Positions 9,643 to 20,447 of a DNA stretch of 64,000 nucleotides are shown here, in pieces. Origin of the DNA: Agriotes lineatus (Eukaryota; Arthropoda; Insecta; Coleoptera; Elateridae); NCBI GenBank assembly GCA_940337035.1, contig CALNHX010005206.1, positions 1 to 64,000 of the forward strand, in the 5' to 3' direction. Below the pieces are notes generated by a model that had not been told where the DNA came from, made no database searches, and was given only the letters and a program-made list of their open reading frames with translations. Every line of letters begins with the position of its first letter. The first letter of the stretch is position 1. The position numbers and the translations under genes are program-made.

Positions 9643-11455
9643 GGATGTCGGCGGGTACTCGGGTCGACCCGAATAATAGTCAACCCGGGTATATTTTCAG
9701 GACCCGGGTACTCGACTAGTAAATTAAATCGCGCAGTATGGGTTGAAGTAACATAAACATCCTCTGTGTCATGTTGATGCTGCTACCAATCTATATACAG
9801 TGTGTCCAAGATAAGGAGAGCCAGTATGGGGATCTCGGTAATTGTAAGAGATACAAATTTGGTTAAATGGGAAGAAAGTTGCGCAATTAAAGGACTAACA
9901 AAATGACGCCTAGAAATCCTTGATATGAGTTTTCGTTTTTGAATTGTCTCAAAAAATTTCATTTTTTTCTGCCGTTAATATTAAAGTTAAAATGAAACCG
10001 ATTAAATTTCTTTGTAACAACTTTTAGTGGACTTAATGATTACGTTACCAAATTTTTATCTGACGTATCGTCTTCGAGAAACCATCAACTTAATTTTTTT
10101 AAATACGGTCTTGATTTTTTTGTGCCAAATTTGTGAAGCCCCTTTTATTCTGAATTTAACAATGTACCACATATTATCGTTTACTTACGTTTCGACCTTT
10201 TTTTGATTATCATCAGAAAATGCTTTGGATATGAAAAAGCCACAGACACATCGCGACATCGTCCTTGCTGATTCCATTTTTTTTGTGTTGTGCTGATGTT
10301 AAGTGAAGCGAGGCAAAGATGTCAAGGCAGTATACTTTCAGCAAACAGAAATACAAATAAAATTATAATGCACACATAAAATATCACACGGCAAACCAAA
10401 TCAGAATATCACAAATTATATCACAGCAGTAAGCGTCTTAAGAAATCTCACCAGAATTATGGTACATAATTTACATAATCATTAAAGTGTAAACGAAATA
10501 TTAACATGGCTCAAATAAATAGGTTAAAGTAAATCAATATGCATAATCAAATTACAGAATGACTAACTAAATGGCTAAATGCAAAACTAACAAGTTGTCG
10601 ATAGCACAATGGCTATGACACATGTATTACAGCTTAAATATTGAATTACTAGGTGAATTCGACCAATTACCCACTATGCCAGAGCAGTCTTATTGTTTAC
10701 CTTAATTTGCAATATCGCTCTCATAGAACCCAAGATCGTGTTTCTTCCTAAAGCGTTTTGTAAACTGATATGTGACTATGGTTAATTCCTAAACAGTGTC
10801 AAATTGTCGCACACTAATATTACGCAAAATTACTTGCAAATGCGGGGTGTACCTGAGGATGGATTCAACCCAAATCTGTCACAAGCGTGACGTGAAGTCC
10901 GAGAACGGATTAATTTCGTCATGCAAAAGCCGTACAAAGTTGGATAATATGGTCATATTATCACTTGGAGGCGCAACCATTCTAATAACTTTTAACCTAA
11001 AAACTAATGACAATGAACCACCGCAACAAAATCATTAAAAACCAATATTTAAACTGCCTCAAAAAGGTGAGTAATACGCTTAAAATATAGACTACAAGCA
11101 TTCTAACAGATGCCCGTGAAGGAACCCAATTAAGGTACATTTCAAAACATAGTCTCACAAAGGCAACTATTCTGCAGCAACACAATATGGCGAATGATCG
11201 AAAAAGGCTGATAAGAAGACCAAATTCGAAAATTGAAGGGAGCCTTAAATATGCAACCAGACTAACAACGATGCAACAAAGAGAGGCCTAGCCTAACGCA
11301 AATTTATTAAGAATATAAATTCCTGGAAATTCTAAGCTTGTAGTAGCGGGTAATATTTAGATTTATCGAAAATAGGGCAGTTAAATATGTAATACTTTTA
11401 AATGACTTTTAGCCCGTAACAACTGAACTGGATTTATCGGCAGTGAAGTGCGAAG
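9643..11455. other. Mettl23: Gene-free intron DNA with decayed repeats
   Basis: The start carries CGGGTACTCGGG-type repeats and GGGTCGACCC (9655-9715), which resemble the end of an hAT family. The remainder has no motif I can name. An 80-codon open frame near 10.8-11.0 kb has no recognisable similarity and I do not treat it as a gene. Confidence 0.35.
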
Positions 11456-12720
11456 TTTTTTTTTTTTTTTTTTTTATTTATTTATCTAATAGAAAGCGGC
11501 ATAGCCGATGGGTCTATTATATGTTTTTGGTTTGTGTTCGCTTAAAAATAAAAACTAAAGTTAAAACTAGTATTCACTGTCATTTTAACTATAATTAGAA
11601 TTACGGTCATTACAACTGCACATGTTACAGGGTATAATGGATTAATGCAGTCATAAAGTTCTCATTTTCTGCATCCACTCTATTTTTGAAGGAGTTCACA
11701 ATGTGAGCGTTCACTGTATCTGTGTTTAATGAGTTCCACGTATACACAACCCGGTTTGTAATAAAGTTTCGCCGAACGTTGTTGTTTCTTTCTTTTTCAA
11801 ATTTTTTTGAGTGGCCTCGTAGGTGATTGATGTTGAAGTGGAAGATGTGTGTGGGTACAGAGTAAAAATTTCCTACTATTTTGAAGGTTTCGATGAGATC
11901 ACCTCTGAGTCTTCGTTCGCGTAATGTAAGCTTGAAGTGTTTTCGTCTAGATTCATAGAATTCTTCTTTCAAGTTTGGAGGTAACTTAGTAATTCTTCTC
12001 TGCACTCGCTCGATTTGCTCTATGTCCTTAACAAAATATGGATTCCACACGCAGTTTGCATATTCCAATTTAGGTATTATAAACGATTTGTATAGTATTC
12101 GAAACATTTCACATGAATGGTCTTTGAATGCTTTTTTAATAAGGTACGTAAATGAGTTGGCTTTCTTTACTACCGAGCTTATGTGTGGTTCCCACTTCAG
12201 GTTGGAAGTTATAGTGACCCCCAGATCCTTTTGACTGTTAACAGCTTGCAGCAGTTGCTTGTTCAAATAGTACTGGTTTCGAAGATTTCTGGGGCCGATA
12301 CCCAGAACACTGCACTTGGTTTCGTTTAAGGTCATTTTCCAAACTGTCGTCCACTTCTCTATGGTGATGAGATCCTGCATTATTTCTTGTGCTTGCAGAA
12401 TGGGGTCCCCGAAGATTTTGGTGTCATCTGCGAAGAACACTATATTTGTTTTTATGTCCCTTGCAAGGTCACTGATGTATATTAGGAAGAGCAGTGGTCC
12501 TAGTACTGAACCTTGTGTCACTCCACTGCTTACTTGATAGTTCTCAGATAGAACTCGGTTTGCTCGTACTCTATAATGACGTCCTTTTAAGAAATGTTTT
12601 ATCCATTTAAGCAAGTTGCCTCTTACTCCATAATGTTCTAGTTTGAGTAGCAATCTGTTGAAAGGGACTTTATCAAAGACTTTTTTGAAGTTTAAGTATA
12701 TGACATTAAACAGGTAGCTT
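11456..12720 (-). mobile_element. 5'-truncated non-LTR retrotransposon (Jockey/CR1-like)
   Basis: An uninterrupted minus-strand frame (to 11625) encodes the C-terminal half of a reverse transcriptase. Motifs in order: FKKVFDKVPF-type block at the 5' edge (about 12670-12700), GVTQGSVLGPLLFLIYI, FFADD (about residues 73-77 of the 342-residue ORF), and the C-terminal KLEYANCVW and ERVQRR region. A poly(T) run at about 11458-11476 on the plus strand is the poly(A) tail of the element. The 5' part, including the endonuclease, is missing, which is typical of target-primed reverse transcription. The lack of frameshifts suggests a fairly young insertion. Confidence 0.88.
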
Positions 12721-12729
12721 TTTGATGGA

Positions 12730-12827
12730 ATTTTGCATTCTGGGACATTAGGTAAAAATTACGGGACACGGGACAGAGCAATGAATTCTGGGACAATCCC
12801 GGAAATCCTGGCCACCTGGCAACCCTA
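12730..12827. mobile_element. Right end of an hAT-like element
   Basis: The sequence ends CCACCTGGCAACCCTA, the inverted form of the TAGGGTTGCCA start seen in the hAT element at 14899. It carries repeated GGGAC motifs (12748-12796). The matching left end was not found in the window. The LINE at 11456-12720 may have inserted into it. Confidence 0.5.
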
Positions 12828-13015
12828 GTCCCATGTTACTACGATGTGTAGCATGTAAAAGATCCCTTGCTAAGGTTGGAACTCTTTAGTCTCGGCAAAA
12901 TTCTAAGTAGGATGAAGGTACCTGGTACTCTACATGCCTAGAATTTGTCCACGGGATTGGCAAAAAGTGCATATGAAGGCCTACTTGCTTGACATTAGTC
13001 TCCCCACAACAAATA
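12828..13015 (+). mobile_element. SINE body fragment
   Basis: It shares a long diverged block with the SINE at 14652: CCCATGTTACTACGATGTGT, TGCTAAGGTTGGAACT, TCTCGGCAAAATTC and GGTACTCTACATGCCT. The tRNA-derived head is absent because the copy begins directly after the hAT end at 12827. This suggests the hAT element inserted into this SINE too, with the head side lost or beyond recognition. The 3' limit is approximate. Confidence 0.65.
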
Positions 13016-13443
13016 CTAACTACTAACAGGTTTAGGATGTTGTTGCTTGTTTGGTGGAGGTTGACCAGCTCTAACTAATGTATCTGACACTTAAAATAAT
13101 TGAATAAACGTTAATATTAATATCAAACGTTACTGTGGTCTAGCTTTGGCAACCCAGACCAGAAAGGCAACCAAAAATACCTATTTTTAACAATAAAATT
13201 ACTATTTTCCCATTTTTTTCGGGTTATTATAGTGATACAATTTGACGTCATAGATCACGTCACATTGAAATTTTGTTACAAGAACTGTAGCCATACATTT
13301 CTTAGATATTTCATTTTATCTCCGCAAATGTAAAACTAACTGTAATTATTAGTTCCTTTGCAACCTATCTTCTGTGCAGTGTCAACCATAATTATTTGTA
13401 TGGGGTTTCACCAAATGCTTAGTTCATACTTATAAATAGTAAT

Positions 13444-13562
13444 TTATTATACAAGACGATAAAGTTAAATTTTATCCACGAGTGAATCGTTTAACGTCGA
13501 GACGAAGTCGAGACGTTAATGATTCAAGAGTGGATAGAAATAACTTTATTGTCGTGTATAAT
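13444..13562. repeat. Short inverted repeat (about 55-bp arms)
   Basis: TATACAAGACGATAAAGTT on the left is matched by AACTTTATTGTCGTGTATA on the right. The core arms contain GAATCGTTTAACGTCGAGAC and its complement, with a loop of only a few bases. It is a small foldback repeat. Just downstream (13707-13770) a roughly 31-bp motif with TTTATCTAYCCTTG and TGTTAAAGT occurs twice in tandem. Confidence 0.6.
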
Positions 13563-13862
13563 ATAATATTTTTTTCTATAGCAAGAACTTTAACAATTTC
13601 AAAAGAAAATAATGACAGTCAATCACATTTCAAAATGTCAGTAGCTAGATTGGGTTGCTACGATAATACGAAACTGTCATATTTAATTTAAACAAAAGTT
13701 AGAAAATTAAATTACTTTATCTATCCTTGATGTTAAAGTGCTACTTTATCTACCCTTGCTGTTAAAGTAAAACTTGACCTTTTGTTTTGAGTTGATAAAA
13801 GCACACTTTAACATATGCTATAGAAAAAAAGTTAAATATACTGTACGGTACTATCGAGAGAT

Positions 13863-14088
13863 CCAAAAAAAACTCATCCTCAGTGGGCTGTGAAATTCAA
13901 ACGTTTGAATAACATGTTGGTAGCACTCTAAGTCTATGTCAAATTTGAGGTTAGCAGGTTAGGTTTTGCATCAATCTGTGTCAAAACTGACGCCAAACCT
14001 AACCTACTAACATCGAATTTGACATAGACTTACAGTGCTACCAACATGTTATTCCAACGTTTCACGGGTGGAGGATGAGTTTTTTTGG
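13863..14088. mobile_element. 226-bp foldback MITE
   Basis: The termini CCAAAAAAAACTCATCCTC and GAGGATGAGTTTTTTTGG are inverted copies, and the arms continue to pair through TAACATGTTGGTAGCACT and TATGTCAAATTTGAGGTTAG. The loop is about 10-20 bp. A second, more decayed copy of the same family lies at 17395-17510 in the same intron. No target duplication beyond the termini is certain. Confidence 0.7.
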
Positions 14089-14651
14089 TTAGCATTCTCA
14101 CAACAAAGACAATGTTGAACATCAAAACTGCTTTAAATTTAATTGTTTCAATCTGGATTACCAGGCACGATGAGTAGTATATGTGTTGGAATTGCAACTT
14201 CAGTGTAATATGACATCTTCAGTAATACTTTTTCATGGTCAAAGCATGTTTGAAACAATAATTAGAGTGTGTTGTTGGGTGTGGGGTAGACTAATCTACA
14301 CATTTGTAATTTTTTTGATAAGATTAGAAGGATTATTTGCTGCCACGATAATAAAAAAGATTCCATTGTCATCACTTCCCATAACATACGAATTAGTTCG
14401 GTGTTTGTAGTTTAATAACAATCTGATTGTACAAGTCCTATATTAAAAATTTAGTAATGCAGTGTTTATATTACATGCACATAGAATGAAGTAGTTTTAA
14501 AAAATTGATAATTGGCAATTTAGTGAAAAATATTGCATGACCGAGACACTCATGGTCTGCTGTACAGAAAAATTACCTGTGATATAGAGTACATAAGGTA
14601 TTTATTTATGTATTTCAAATTATTTTGTATTGTTGGTATGAAAGTTACATA

Positions 14652-17203
14652 AAATTCAGCCGGGCTTGGCAACTCAGTGATTAAGCATCCTGACTACGGA
14701 TCAAACGGTCACGAGTTCGGTCTCCAATTCGGGTGGGGTTTAGAAAAAAATTAATTCTGATATAAGCAGATGTAAAGCCGTGGGTCTCATGTTACTATCA
14801 TGTGTAGCATGTAAAAAATCCCTTTGCTAAGGTTGGAACTTCTTAGTCTCGGCAAAATTCGAAGTAGGACTTTCACTATATGACCACAGCAATCGGTGTA
14901 GGGTTACCAACTATGGGTCGATGCTGACCCGAAGAAAATAATTTTTGGGGGAGAAAAAAGGGGAATAAAATTTATAAAAAAGTTCAAGATGAACTAGTTT
15001 TTTACATTATAAAGATATAATTCTTAAAATTGTTTTATAGTTTTTAAGTAGCATATGAAATGCAGTATTTTTTACCCGTCCGTGGATACATTAAATTTGA
15101 ACAAGACGTCTCGTACGCTTTATTATTTGAAGCTTAGCTAGCTCAGTGATTACGAAACTCTCTTAATATCTCAGTTAGTCGCTTATGCAAGATCACTATC
15201 TGCCAAAATTGAAATCTGGTTCTTCCTTCTAGTGTTGGTCGGACTTCAAACAATCCACAAAAAAAGACGAATTCTTTACATCATCTATTGATTTCAAAAC
15301 ACATATAAAAACAAAAAACGCGTATAAAAATACAAAAGAAATAGAAGAAAACAGAAGTAAGTTTTCACCTACGTGCAATATAGATTGAGGTTACTCGAAG
15401 GTGTGTTGCAAACATACATGAATAACGTAAAACATCACCAAAAAATGCGTTGAAATAATTATCTTTTAAAAGATCGCAAATGTCAAAATTACCTGAAGCT
15501 GGTACTTATTTAAGTCCTGCGCTTTTGCAAATGCTTGCAGTTAAACGCAACCTTATCACGCTTTGCAAACATTTTACCTGGGACTGACTGCTGCATGCCC
15601 TTGGAAACGGCACGCCTCGATTACATTATCTGCTCTTAGCGGACATAATAATATGGTCTTTATTTGCACATATAATAATGATTTACAATTTACATAAGTT
15701 AAAAAGAAAAAAGAAAAAAATACCTGTATGCAATTGCTAATAAAAAAGAAATTTGTGGAGGGCGAGATTCAGCTCGAAGCAAAAGCAGTGTGCTGCTCTT
15801 CCACCTAACCCTACGTTGCAAAAACAAAAGAAAAACAAAAAATAATAAAAATATAGTCATGCTTTGCCTTCACTATTGCCCGAAAATCGCTACACATTCA
15901 AAAAATAAGAGAACATTTTAAATTTGTCTTGAATGCAATGTTTTGCTGAGCTGGCACCTAAAGGCAGATAAAGAGAGTGTTTGCACTTTGAAGTGTACGG
16001 GCAAGTTACCAAACCATTTTGCAATGTTATATAAATAACGATGTTTTCCAAATTCACTGTAACGTAATGGAACAGTGACATTATGTTAGGAACCACTGAT
16101 CGCGTGCAGGCCTCGTAACGACAGTTGAATTGGCGCTTCTTAAAATTGACGCTTCAAATAAGCCTTTAAATATAGCACAGTGGGTGTACTTACATGTACA
16201 CTCGGAAAATGCGTTGGCGGTATTTATAAACGCTGGCTCGCTGCACTTTAACAGTGTTTGCAGCAAAAGTTGGCTGCCAGGTTCTTTTAGAGCCGCTTCA
16301 AATTATCTTATATTTCCTTAGGCGAATTTACGTACTATACTTTTATCTCAAGAGGTTGCGTGCGACTGCTGCCATTATTTGTTACATTTGCATGAGTTGA
16401 AAATCCCAGCATCCCACGTACAGCGCGTTTCTTGCTGCACTCGCGAAAACCAAAATTCACAATTTGCTTACATAAAGTACAGTCGTGTTCAAAAATCTGT
16501 TCTACACCGATAGTTGTAAGTTTATTGATGGTTGTGTTATCACTCAACACAGGCTCACACTTTATCATTAAGTAGGTAGACCAAGATGTACATTTTCAAA
16601 GTATATGTGTATACAACACCCTTTTTAACTTTGTGTAATTAATTTATACTCACAAAGCAGAGATGCTGTACAACACTTCAATGAACACAACTGTACATAC
16701 GAAATACAACTTGGCTTTTACATTTAAGCATGAAAATAAACGTTATCGGTAAGGGATCCAGCTGGCCCATTACATATAGCATAATTCTTTGTAAATCATG
16801 GAAATTAAAGAACCAAACCATTTTTTACATTCCATAAAAAAAATTTTCAAAATTCATCTTAGAAGTTAAGTCAACTACTACAAAACTAAATTTTTCAGAA
16901 AACAAATGAAGATATTTTCTAAAATTATATTGTTTCCTCTTTGCCACTTTCTTATCAATGGCTTCTGCTCTGGAGCTTTTAAATGAGAGTAAAATTTTTC
17001 GCAATCCATGTATGTACGAACCTTTAGTTAATCCGAAGAATTTTATTGAAAACCCGAAGCCCAAAGAATGATTGCCTAAGCCCGAAATCTTCGGGTCAAA
17101 ATGACAGTGTTGGCAACCCTAAATCAGTGTATAAGGTACTTGGTACTTCGCATGCCTGGACCTTTTCCATAACAAACAAACAAACATAAATCTTGTTTAT
17201 ATA
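14652..17203 (+). mobile_element. tRNA-derived SINE, interrupted by an hAT element
   Basis: The SINE is flanked by an exact 11-bp target duplication AAAGTTACATA (14641-14651 and 17204-17214). Its head has an A box (GGCAACTCAGTGATTA), a B box (GAGTTCGGTCTC) and then an A-rich run. The body includes TCATGTTACTATCATGTGTA and GCTAAGGTTGGAACTTCTTA, and the tail holds ACAAACAAACAAAC. The body is split after 14898 by the hAT element 14899-17121 and resumes at 17122. Without that insertion the SINE is about 320 bp. Confidence 0.85.
14899..17121. mobile_element. Non-autonomous hAT element (2.2 kb) inside a SINE
   Basis: The ends TAGGGTTACCAAC and GTTGGCAACCCTA are inverted repeats with one mismatch, extended inside by GACCCGAAG on each side. 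The flanking 8-bp direct repeats AATCGGTG (14891-14898) and AATCAGTG (17122-17129) differ at one base, as expected for an ageing target duplication. No transposase reading frame could be recognised in the interior. The interior includes a weak A-box-like SINE trace near 15135 (TAGCTAGCTCAGTGATTA) and A-rich LINE-tail-like sequence near 15700. Confidence 0.85.
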
Positions 17204-17394
17204 AAAGTTACATACAAAGGTGACCCAAATTAGTAAAATATTTTTGTTCAATCTTACTGTTGAAACTTGTTGTTTCTTACTTGGATACAGAATGAGAATG
17301 CGTTTGTTTGCTCACTTACGTTGTGTGCTATAATAACATAGGCGAAAGCAGTGAAGAAAACACTTTTTGCTCACTCATTTTCCCCACTCCCAAA

Positions 17395-17510
17395 ATATGT
17401 CAAATTCGAGATTTGCAGGTTAAGATTTATGTCAGTCTGTGTCAAATAATAAACAAAACCTAAGCTATGAACCACGAATTTGACATACACTTCAGTACTG
17501 CCAAACCTAT
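17395..17510. mobile_element. Decayed second copy of the 13863-14088 foldback MITE
   Basis: ATGTCAAATTCGAGATTTGC, CAGTCTGTGTCAAA and CGAATTTGACATACACTTCA match the arms of the 226-bp MITE in the same order and inverted layout. Terminal sequences are eroded, so limits are approximate. Confidence 0.6.
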
Positions 17511-17927
17511 AACACGAACAAATTTTATTTCGAATCAAAATTTGTTTTTTGAATAAATCACGCAAATTATAATGTTTTAATATTTATTTAGAAATTCAGT
17601 TACAGAGTTGAACAAAACGTTATACAGCACTCGTGAGAAACTAAATTACTCACTTATTTGTTTTTTTACATTCGGCTTCGTCTCGTGTATAAAATCGCCA
17701 AACGTGTGAGTGAAAATCTTAGTTTGTCCACTGGTCCAGTAATATACTGTTGATTATACAGGGTTGTCTTAGATTAAAGCTGCTTAAAAATTTTATTGGT
17801 ACATGTTTTTCATTTGTGCTAATCAATAGGTAAAGAATTTAACCCTATAATGATGCTAGTAGTAAAATTTTTGTTGTGCAGCAATTAGGATGTCTTGTAA
17901 ATAAGTAAAATAAAATTTTCATTTCAG

Positions 17928-18512
17928 CTCTTACAAGCAAGCTACTCGTTTTACACGTGGCCCTCAGCTCCAGTCTTGGCTTGGTTCCTGTGGGAGCATC
18001 GCAAGGAGTTGGTAGGATTACAAATCTTGGAAATCGGGTCTGGGACTGCCTTGCCCGGCATAGTAGCGGCCAAGTGTGGGGCCAAAGTGACCCTTAGCGA
18101 CTCCGCAACACTGCCAAAGTCACTCGCGCACACCCAGCGTTGCTGCCAGCTGAACAATTTGGTGGTGAACCAAGACGTCCGCATCATTGGACTAACGTGG
18201 GGCCTTTTCCTGAACAACCTATCTTCCATTGGGCCGGTTGATTTGATCTTGGGCTCGGACTGCTTCTACGAACCAGCCGTGTTTGAGGACATTCTAGTCA
18301 CCGTTTCCTACCTGCTGGAAGCCAATCCCGCCGCTAAGTTTCTCTGCACGTACCAGGAGCGCAGCTCCGACTGGTCTATCGAGCACTTGCTGTCCAAGTG
18401 GAACTTGAAGTGCCAGGTGCACAATATTAACAATCTGGGGCAAAGTGCTGGCATTGATATCCACGATTTGATTGGAGACCACAGCATTCATTTGCTCGAA
18501 ATATCCAGGTAG
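17928..18512 (+). CDS. Mettl23: METTL23-like protein arginine methyltransferase, exon 2
   Basis: Exon 2 begins directly after the acceptor TTTCAG at 17927 and adds 194 residues, giving a predicted protein of 229 residues. Family knowledge: METTL23 is a seven-beta-strand, SAM-dependent methyltransferase of the Methyltransf_16 group, reported in mammals to act on histone H3 arginine 17. Visible motifs: SFYTWPSAPVLAWFLW before the fold; SAM-binding ILEIGSGTALPGIVAAKCGA at about 68-87; LSDS acidic loop; GLTWG; and DLILGSDCFYEPAVFEDIL, the catalytic-loop equivalent. The C-terminal half keeps the CTYQERSSDWSIE block typical of the family. No frameshift or premature stop. SLIRP starts only 15 bp after the TAG stop. 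Confidence 0.92.
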   Translation, partial: LLQASYSFYTWPSAPVLAWFLWEHRKELVGLQILEIGSGTALPGIVAAKCGAKVTLSDSATLPKSLAHTQRCCQLNNLVVNQDVRIIGLTWGLFLNNLSSIGPVDLILGSDCFYEPAVFEDILVTVSYLLEANPAAKFLCTYQERSSDWSIEHLLSKWNLKCQVHNINNLGQSAGIDIHDLIGDHSIHLLEISR

Positions 18513-18527
18513 AAGCATATCCTAATT

Positions 18528-18806
18528 ATGGCCTCTGGTATTCGAAATTTATTTAGACTGTATGTAGGCAACTTACCTTGGACTGTAAGTCACAACGAAC
18601 TGAAACAATATTTCAGCAAGTACGGGCACGTTAGCAGTGCTACTGTGGTTTTTGATAGAAACACAGGGCTGTCTCGCAATTACGGATTTGTGTTATATAG
18701 CAACCGTGACGGTTTTAGCAGCGCTTTAAACATACCAACTCATAAGCTGGAAGGGCACAGTTTGAAAGTGGAACCGTCTGCAGCAGGTGGAGATAGTAAT
18801 AATTGA
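18528..18806 (+). CDS. Slirp: SLIRP-like RNA-binding protein, single RRM
   Basis: A 92-residue protein with one RRM and almost nothing else, matching the size and layout of SLIRP. RNP2 is LYVGNLPW (residues 11-18) and RNP1 is RNYGFVLY (50-57). The YFSKYGHVSSATVVFDRNTGLSR stretch is the usual helix-1 to strand-3 block. Family knowledge: SLIRP is mitochondrial, partners with LRPPRC and stabilises mitochondrial mRNAs. No strong targeting peptide is seen beyond a short basic start (MASGIRNLFR). It is one exon, 15 bp downstream of METTL23 and 56 bp upstream of ACBD6. With so little spacer and no AATAAA in either gap, it is probably translated from a shared transcript or driven from inside METTL23 exon 2. 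Another small mitochondrial RRM protein is the main alternative. Confidence 0.85.
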   Translation: MASGIRNLFRLYVGNLPWTVSHNELKQYFSKYGHVSSATVVFDRNTGLSRNYGFVLYSNRDGFSSALNIPTHKLEGHSLKVEPSAAGGDSNN

Positions 18807-18862
18807 GCGTCATAATATATATTCACCAGTAGTAAGTAATATAGTAGTTTTATTTTAACGTT

Positions 18863-19630
18863 ATGGCACATGCTGCAGACGTTCCAAACTATGCCGATCT
18901 AGAAGAACTAGGGATCGACCTTGACGAAGTTACTGAAAAATTTACCCAAGCTGCAGATCATCTCAAGAAGTTGGTGTCCAAACTCGACGATAAGACCCTA
19001 TTGGTTCTTTACGGATACTACAAGCAGGGCTTGGAGGGCCCGTGCAACAGTTCAAAGCCCAGCTGGTACAACACCAAAGGCAGAGCCAAGTGGGAGGCTT
19101 GGAATAAGCTGGGAAACATGTCCCAGGTGGAAGCCAAAACCTTATACACCCAACTAGTCGAAAGCTTAGACCCCGAATTTTTATCGGCTCCAAAAGAAGG
19201 GTGGGTTTCTATCTCCACAATGCAACCAGAAGAGGACATACTGAATGAATCAGAAAAGTCTTTAGTAGATTATGTCAAGGAAGGTAACTGCACTAAAGTC
19301 ACGGACATATTGAGGTCCTATAGTGCCGCAAACGTAGCAAGTGCAATCAACAAACTGGACGATGACGGGATGGGGCTGATTCATTGGGCCGCTGATCGTG
19401 GGTCGCCTGAAGTTTTGAAAGCGATACTTTCGTTTGGCGGCGATGTCAATTTTGTCGATTCAGATATGCAAACACCGTTGCATTATGCAGCCAGCTGTGG
19501 CCATGTAGATTGCATTACGGTGCTGCTTAAGAACAAGGCTGATGTTAGCTTAAAGGATGCCGATGGTTTGGAGCCCTCAGCCGTAGCAAGTGACGAAAAC
19601 GTTAGAGAGTTACTTCAGAGCTTTGCCTAG
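18863..19630 (+). CDS. Acbd6: ACBD6-like acyl-CoA-binding ankyrin protein
   Basis: A complete 255-residue single-exon protein. Residues about 20-108 form an acyl-CoA-binding domain, with the recognisable LLVLYGYYKQ, GPCNSSKPSWYNTKGRAKWEAWNKLG and AKTLYTQLVESL blocks; the Tyr and Lys residues of the ligand pocket are present. Residues about 165-250 contain two ankyrin repeats (GLIHWAADRGSPEVLKAIL and TPLHYAASCGHVDCITVLL), then a short C-terminal helix. This domain order is that of ACBD6, which binds long-chain acyl-CoA and assists protein N-myristoylation. It is the last gene of the METTL23-SLIRP-ACBD6 cluster and is followed by a polyadenylation signal at 19680. Confidence 0.93.
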   Translation: MAHAADVPNYADLEELGIDLDEVTEKFTQAADHLKKLVSKLDDKTLLVLYGYYKQGLEGPCNSSKPSWYNTKGRAKWEAWNKLGNMSQVEAKTLYTQLVESLDPEFLSAPKEGWVSISTMQPEEDILNESEKSLVDYVKEGNCTKVTDILRSYSAANVASAINKLDDDGMGLIHWAADRGSPEVLKAILSFGGDVNFVDSDMQTPLHYAASCGHVDCITVLLKNKADVSLKDADGLEPSAVASDENVRELLQSFA

Positions 19631-19679
19631 CTGCAGTAGATTTTGTATGAACACATTGTTAACATCAACATTTATAAAT

Positions 19680-19685
19680 AATAAA
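19680..19685 (+). terminator. AATAAA polyadenylation signal after ACBD6
   Basis: AATAAA lies 50 bp past the ACBD6 stop, followed within 30 bp by T-rich sequence. No equivalent hexamer is present in the METTL23-SLIRP or SLIRP-ACBD6 gaps, so this may end a transcript covering all three genes. Confidence 0.7.
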
Positions 19686-20093
19686 TGTATTCATTCATTA
19701 TATAGTTTGTATATTTATTCTTAAAATATTTGTTGGAGTCGATTAAGTAGTCATTTGGACAATATTAACAATAGGAGGGAAATTGACCCCGGATTCTGCA
19801 GTTTTCCCATATAATGAAGTAACGCAGCTAGTTTAGAGTAAGCAACAATTTTGTTTTTAACATGATCATCTCTTTTTGGTTATGCTGTCCAGTTGTTCTG
19901 GTCGCAATTGGAATGGACATTGACAATCATTTTGATAGTTTTCATCTCTTGTATGGACGTTTAAAACCGCTGATTAAGTGTAAGGGATCAAATGACAGAA
20001 CACAAATAGTGAGATTTGACGGGGTTTTTACCGCCAGGTTCATTCACTTTTCATAAATGTATTAATTATTACAATATACATATGTATGCTGAT
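19686..20093. other. Gene-free spacer
   Basis: No convincing ORF or repeat end is visible between the ACBD6 polyadenylation signal and the target duplication of the 5.8-kb hAT element. A 64-codon plus-strand frame (19862-20056) has no recognised similarity. Confidence 0.45.
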
Positions 20094-20422
20094 GATTAAA
20101 GCAGGGTTGTGGAGTCTGTAACAAAAAATCCGACTCCGACTCCGACTCCTGATATTTTAGTAGTTTGAATTCGATTCCGACTCCGACAGTAATAGAATAT
20201 TGATAACCCCCCTCATTCCTTTTCATCTACCTGATAAACTTAACCGGCTCATGACGAATTTCACAAGTTCTGCGAAATGTGATTGATTATAATAAATTTC
20301 ATATTTACAAATATCGCATTCATGAATTCCAGCAACGTACTGATTTCAGGTACAAATACACAGAAAGGTTTACAAACGTAAATGAAGAAATTGATAAAAT
20401 TTACTTTAAGAAGAATACATTT

Positions 20423-20447
20423 AATAATAATAATAATAATAATAATT
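20423..20447. repeat. (AAT)n microsatellite, likely tail of the nested LINE
   Basis: About eight AAT units. Read on the minus strand this is an ATT-rich run at the expected 3' end of the LINE whose ORFs lie at 21115-24932, so it may be the microsatellite tail of that element. The link is positional only. Confidence 0.5.

Larger units (their letters stand above)
6890..17927 (+). other. Mettl23: METTL23 intron 1, about 11 kb, filled with transposons
   Basis: The donor GTATTT at 6890 and acceptor TTTCATTTCAG ending at 17927 bracket 11,038 bp. The preceding and following exons join in phase 0. The intron contains at least ten repeat features: MITEs, SINEs, a LINE fragment and hAT elements, each listed separately. 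Stretches 7633-8642, 9643-11455, 13016-13443, 14089-14651 and 17511-17927 hold no recognisable gene. The start at about 9649 (TAGGGATGTCGGCGGGTA) resembles a truncated hAT end, and 9795-9820 (ACAGTGTGTCCAAGATAAGG) a MITE end. Confidence 0.75.

Noticed and set aside
10796..11038. 80-codon ORF in the METTL23 intron
   Set aside because: No domain, no splice context and surrounded by decayed repeats.
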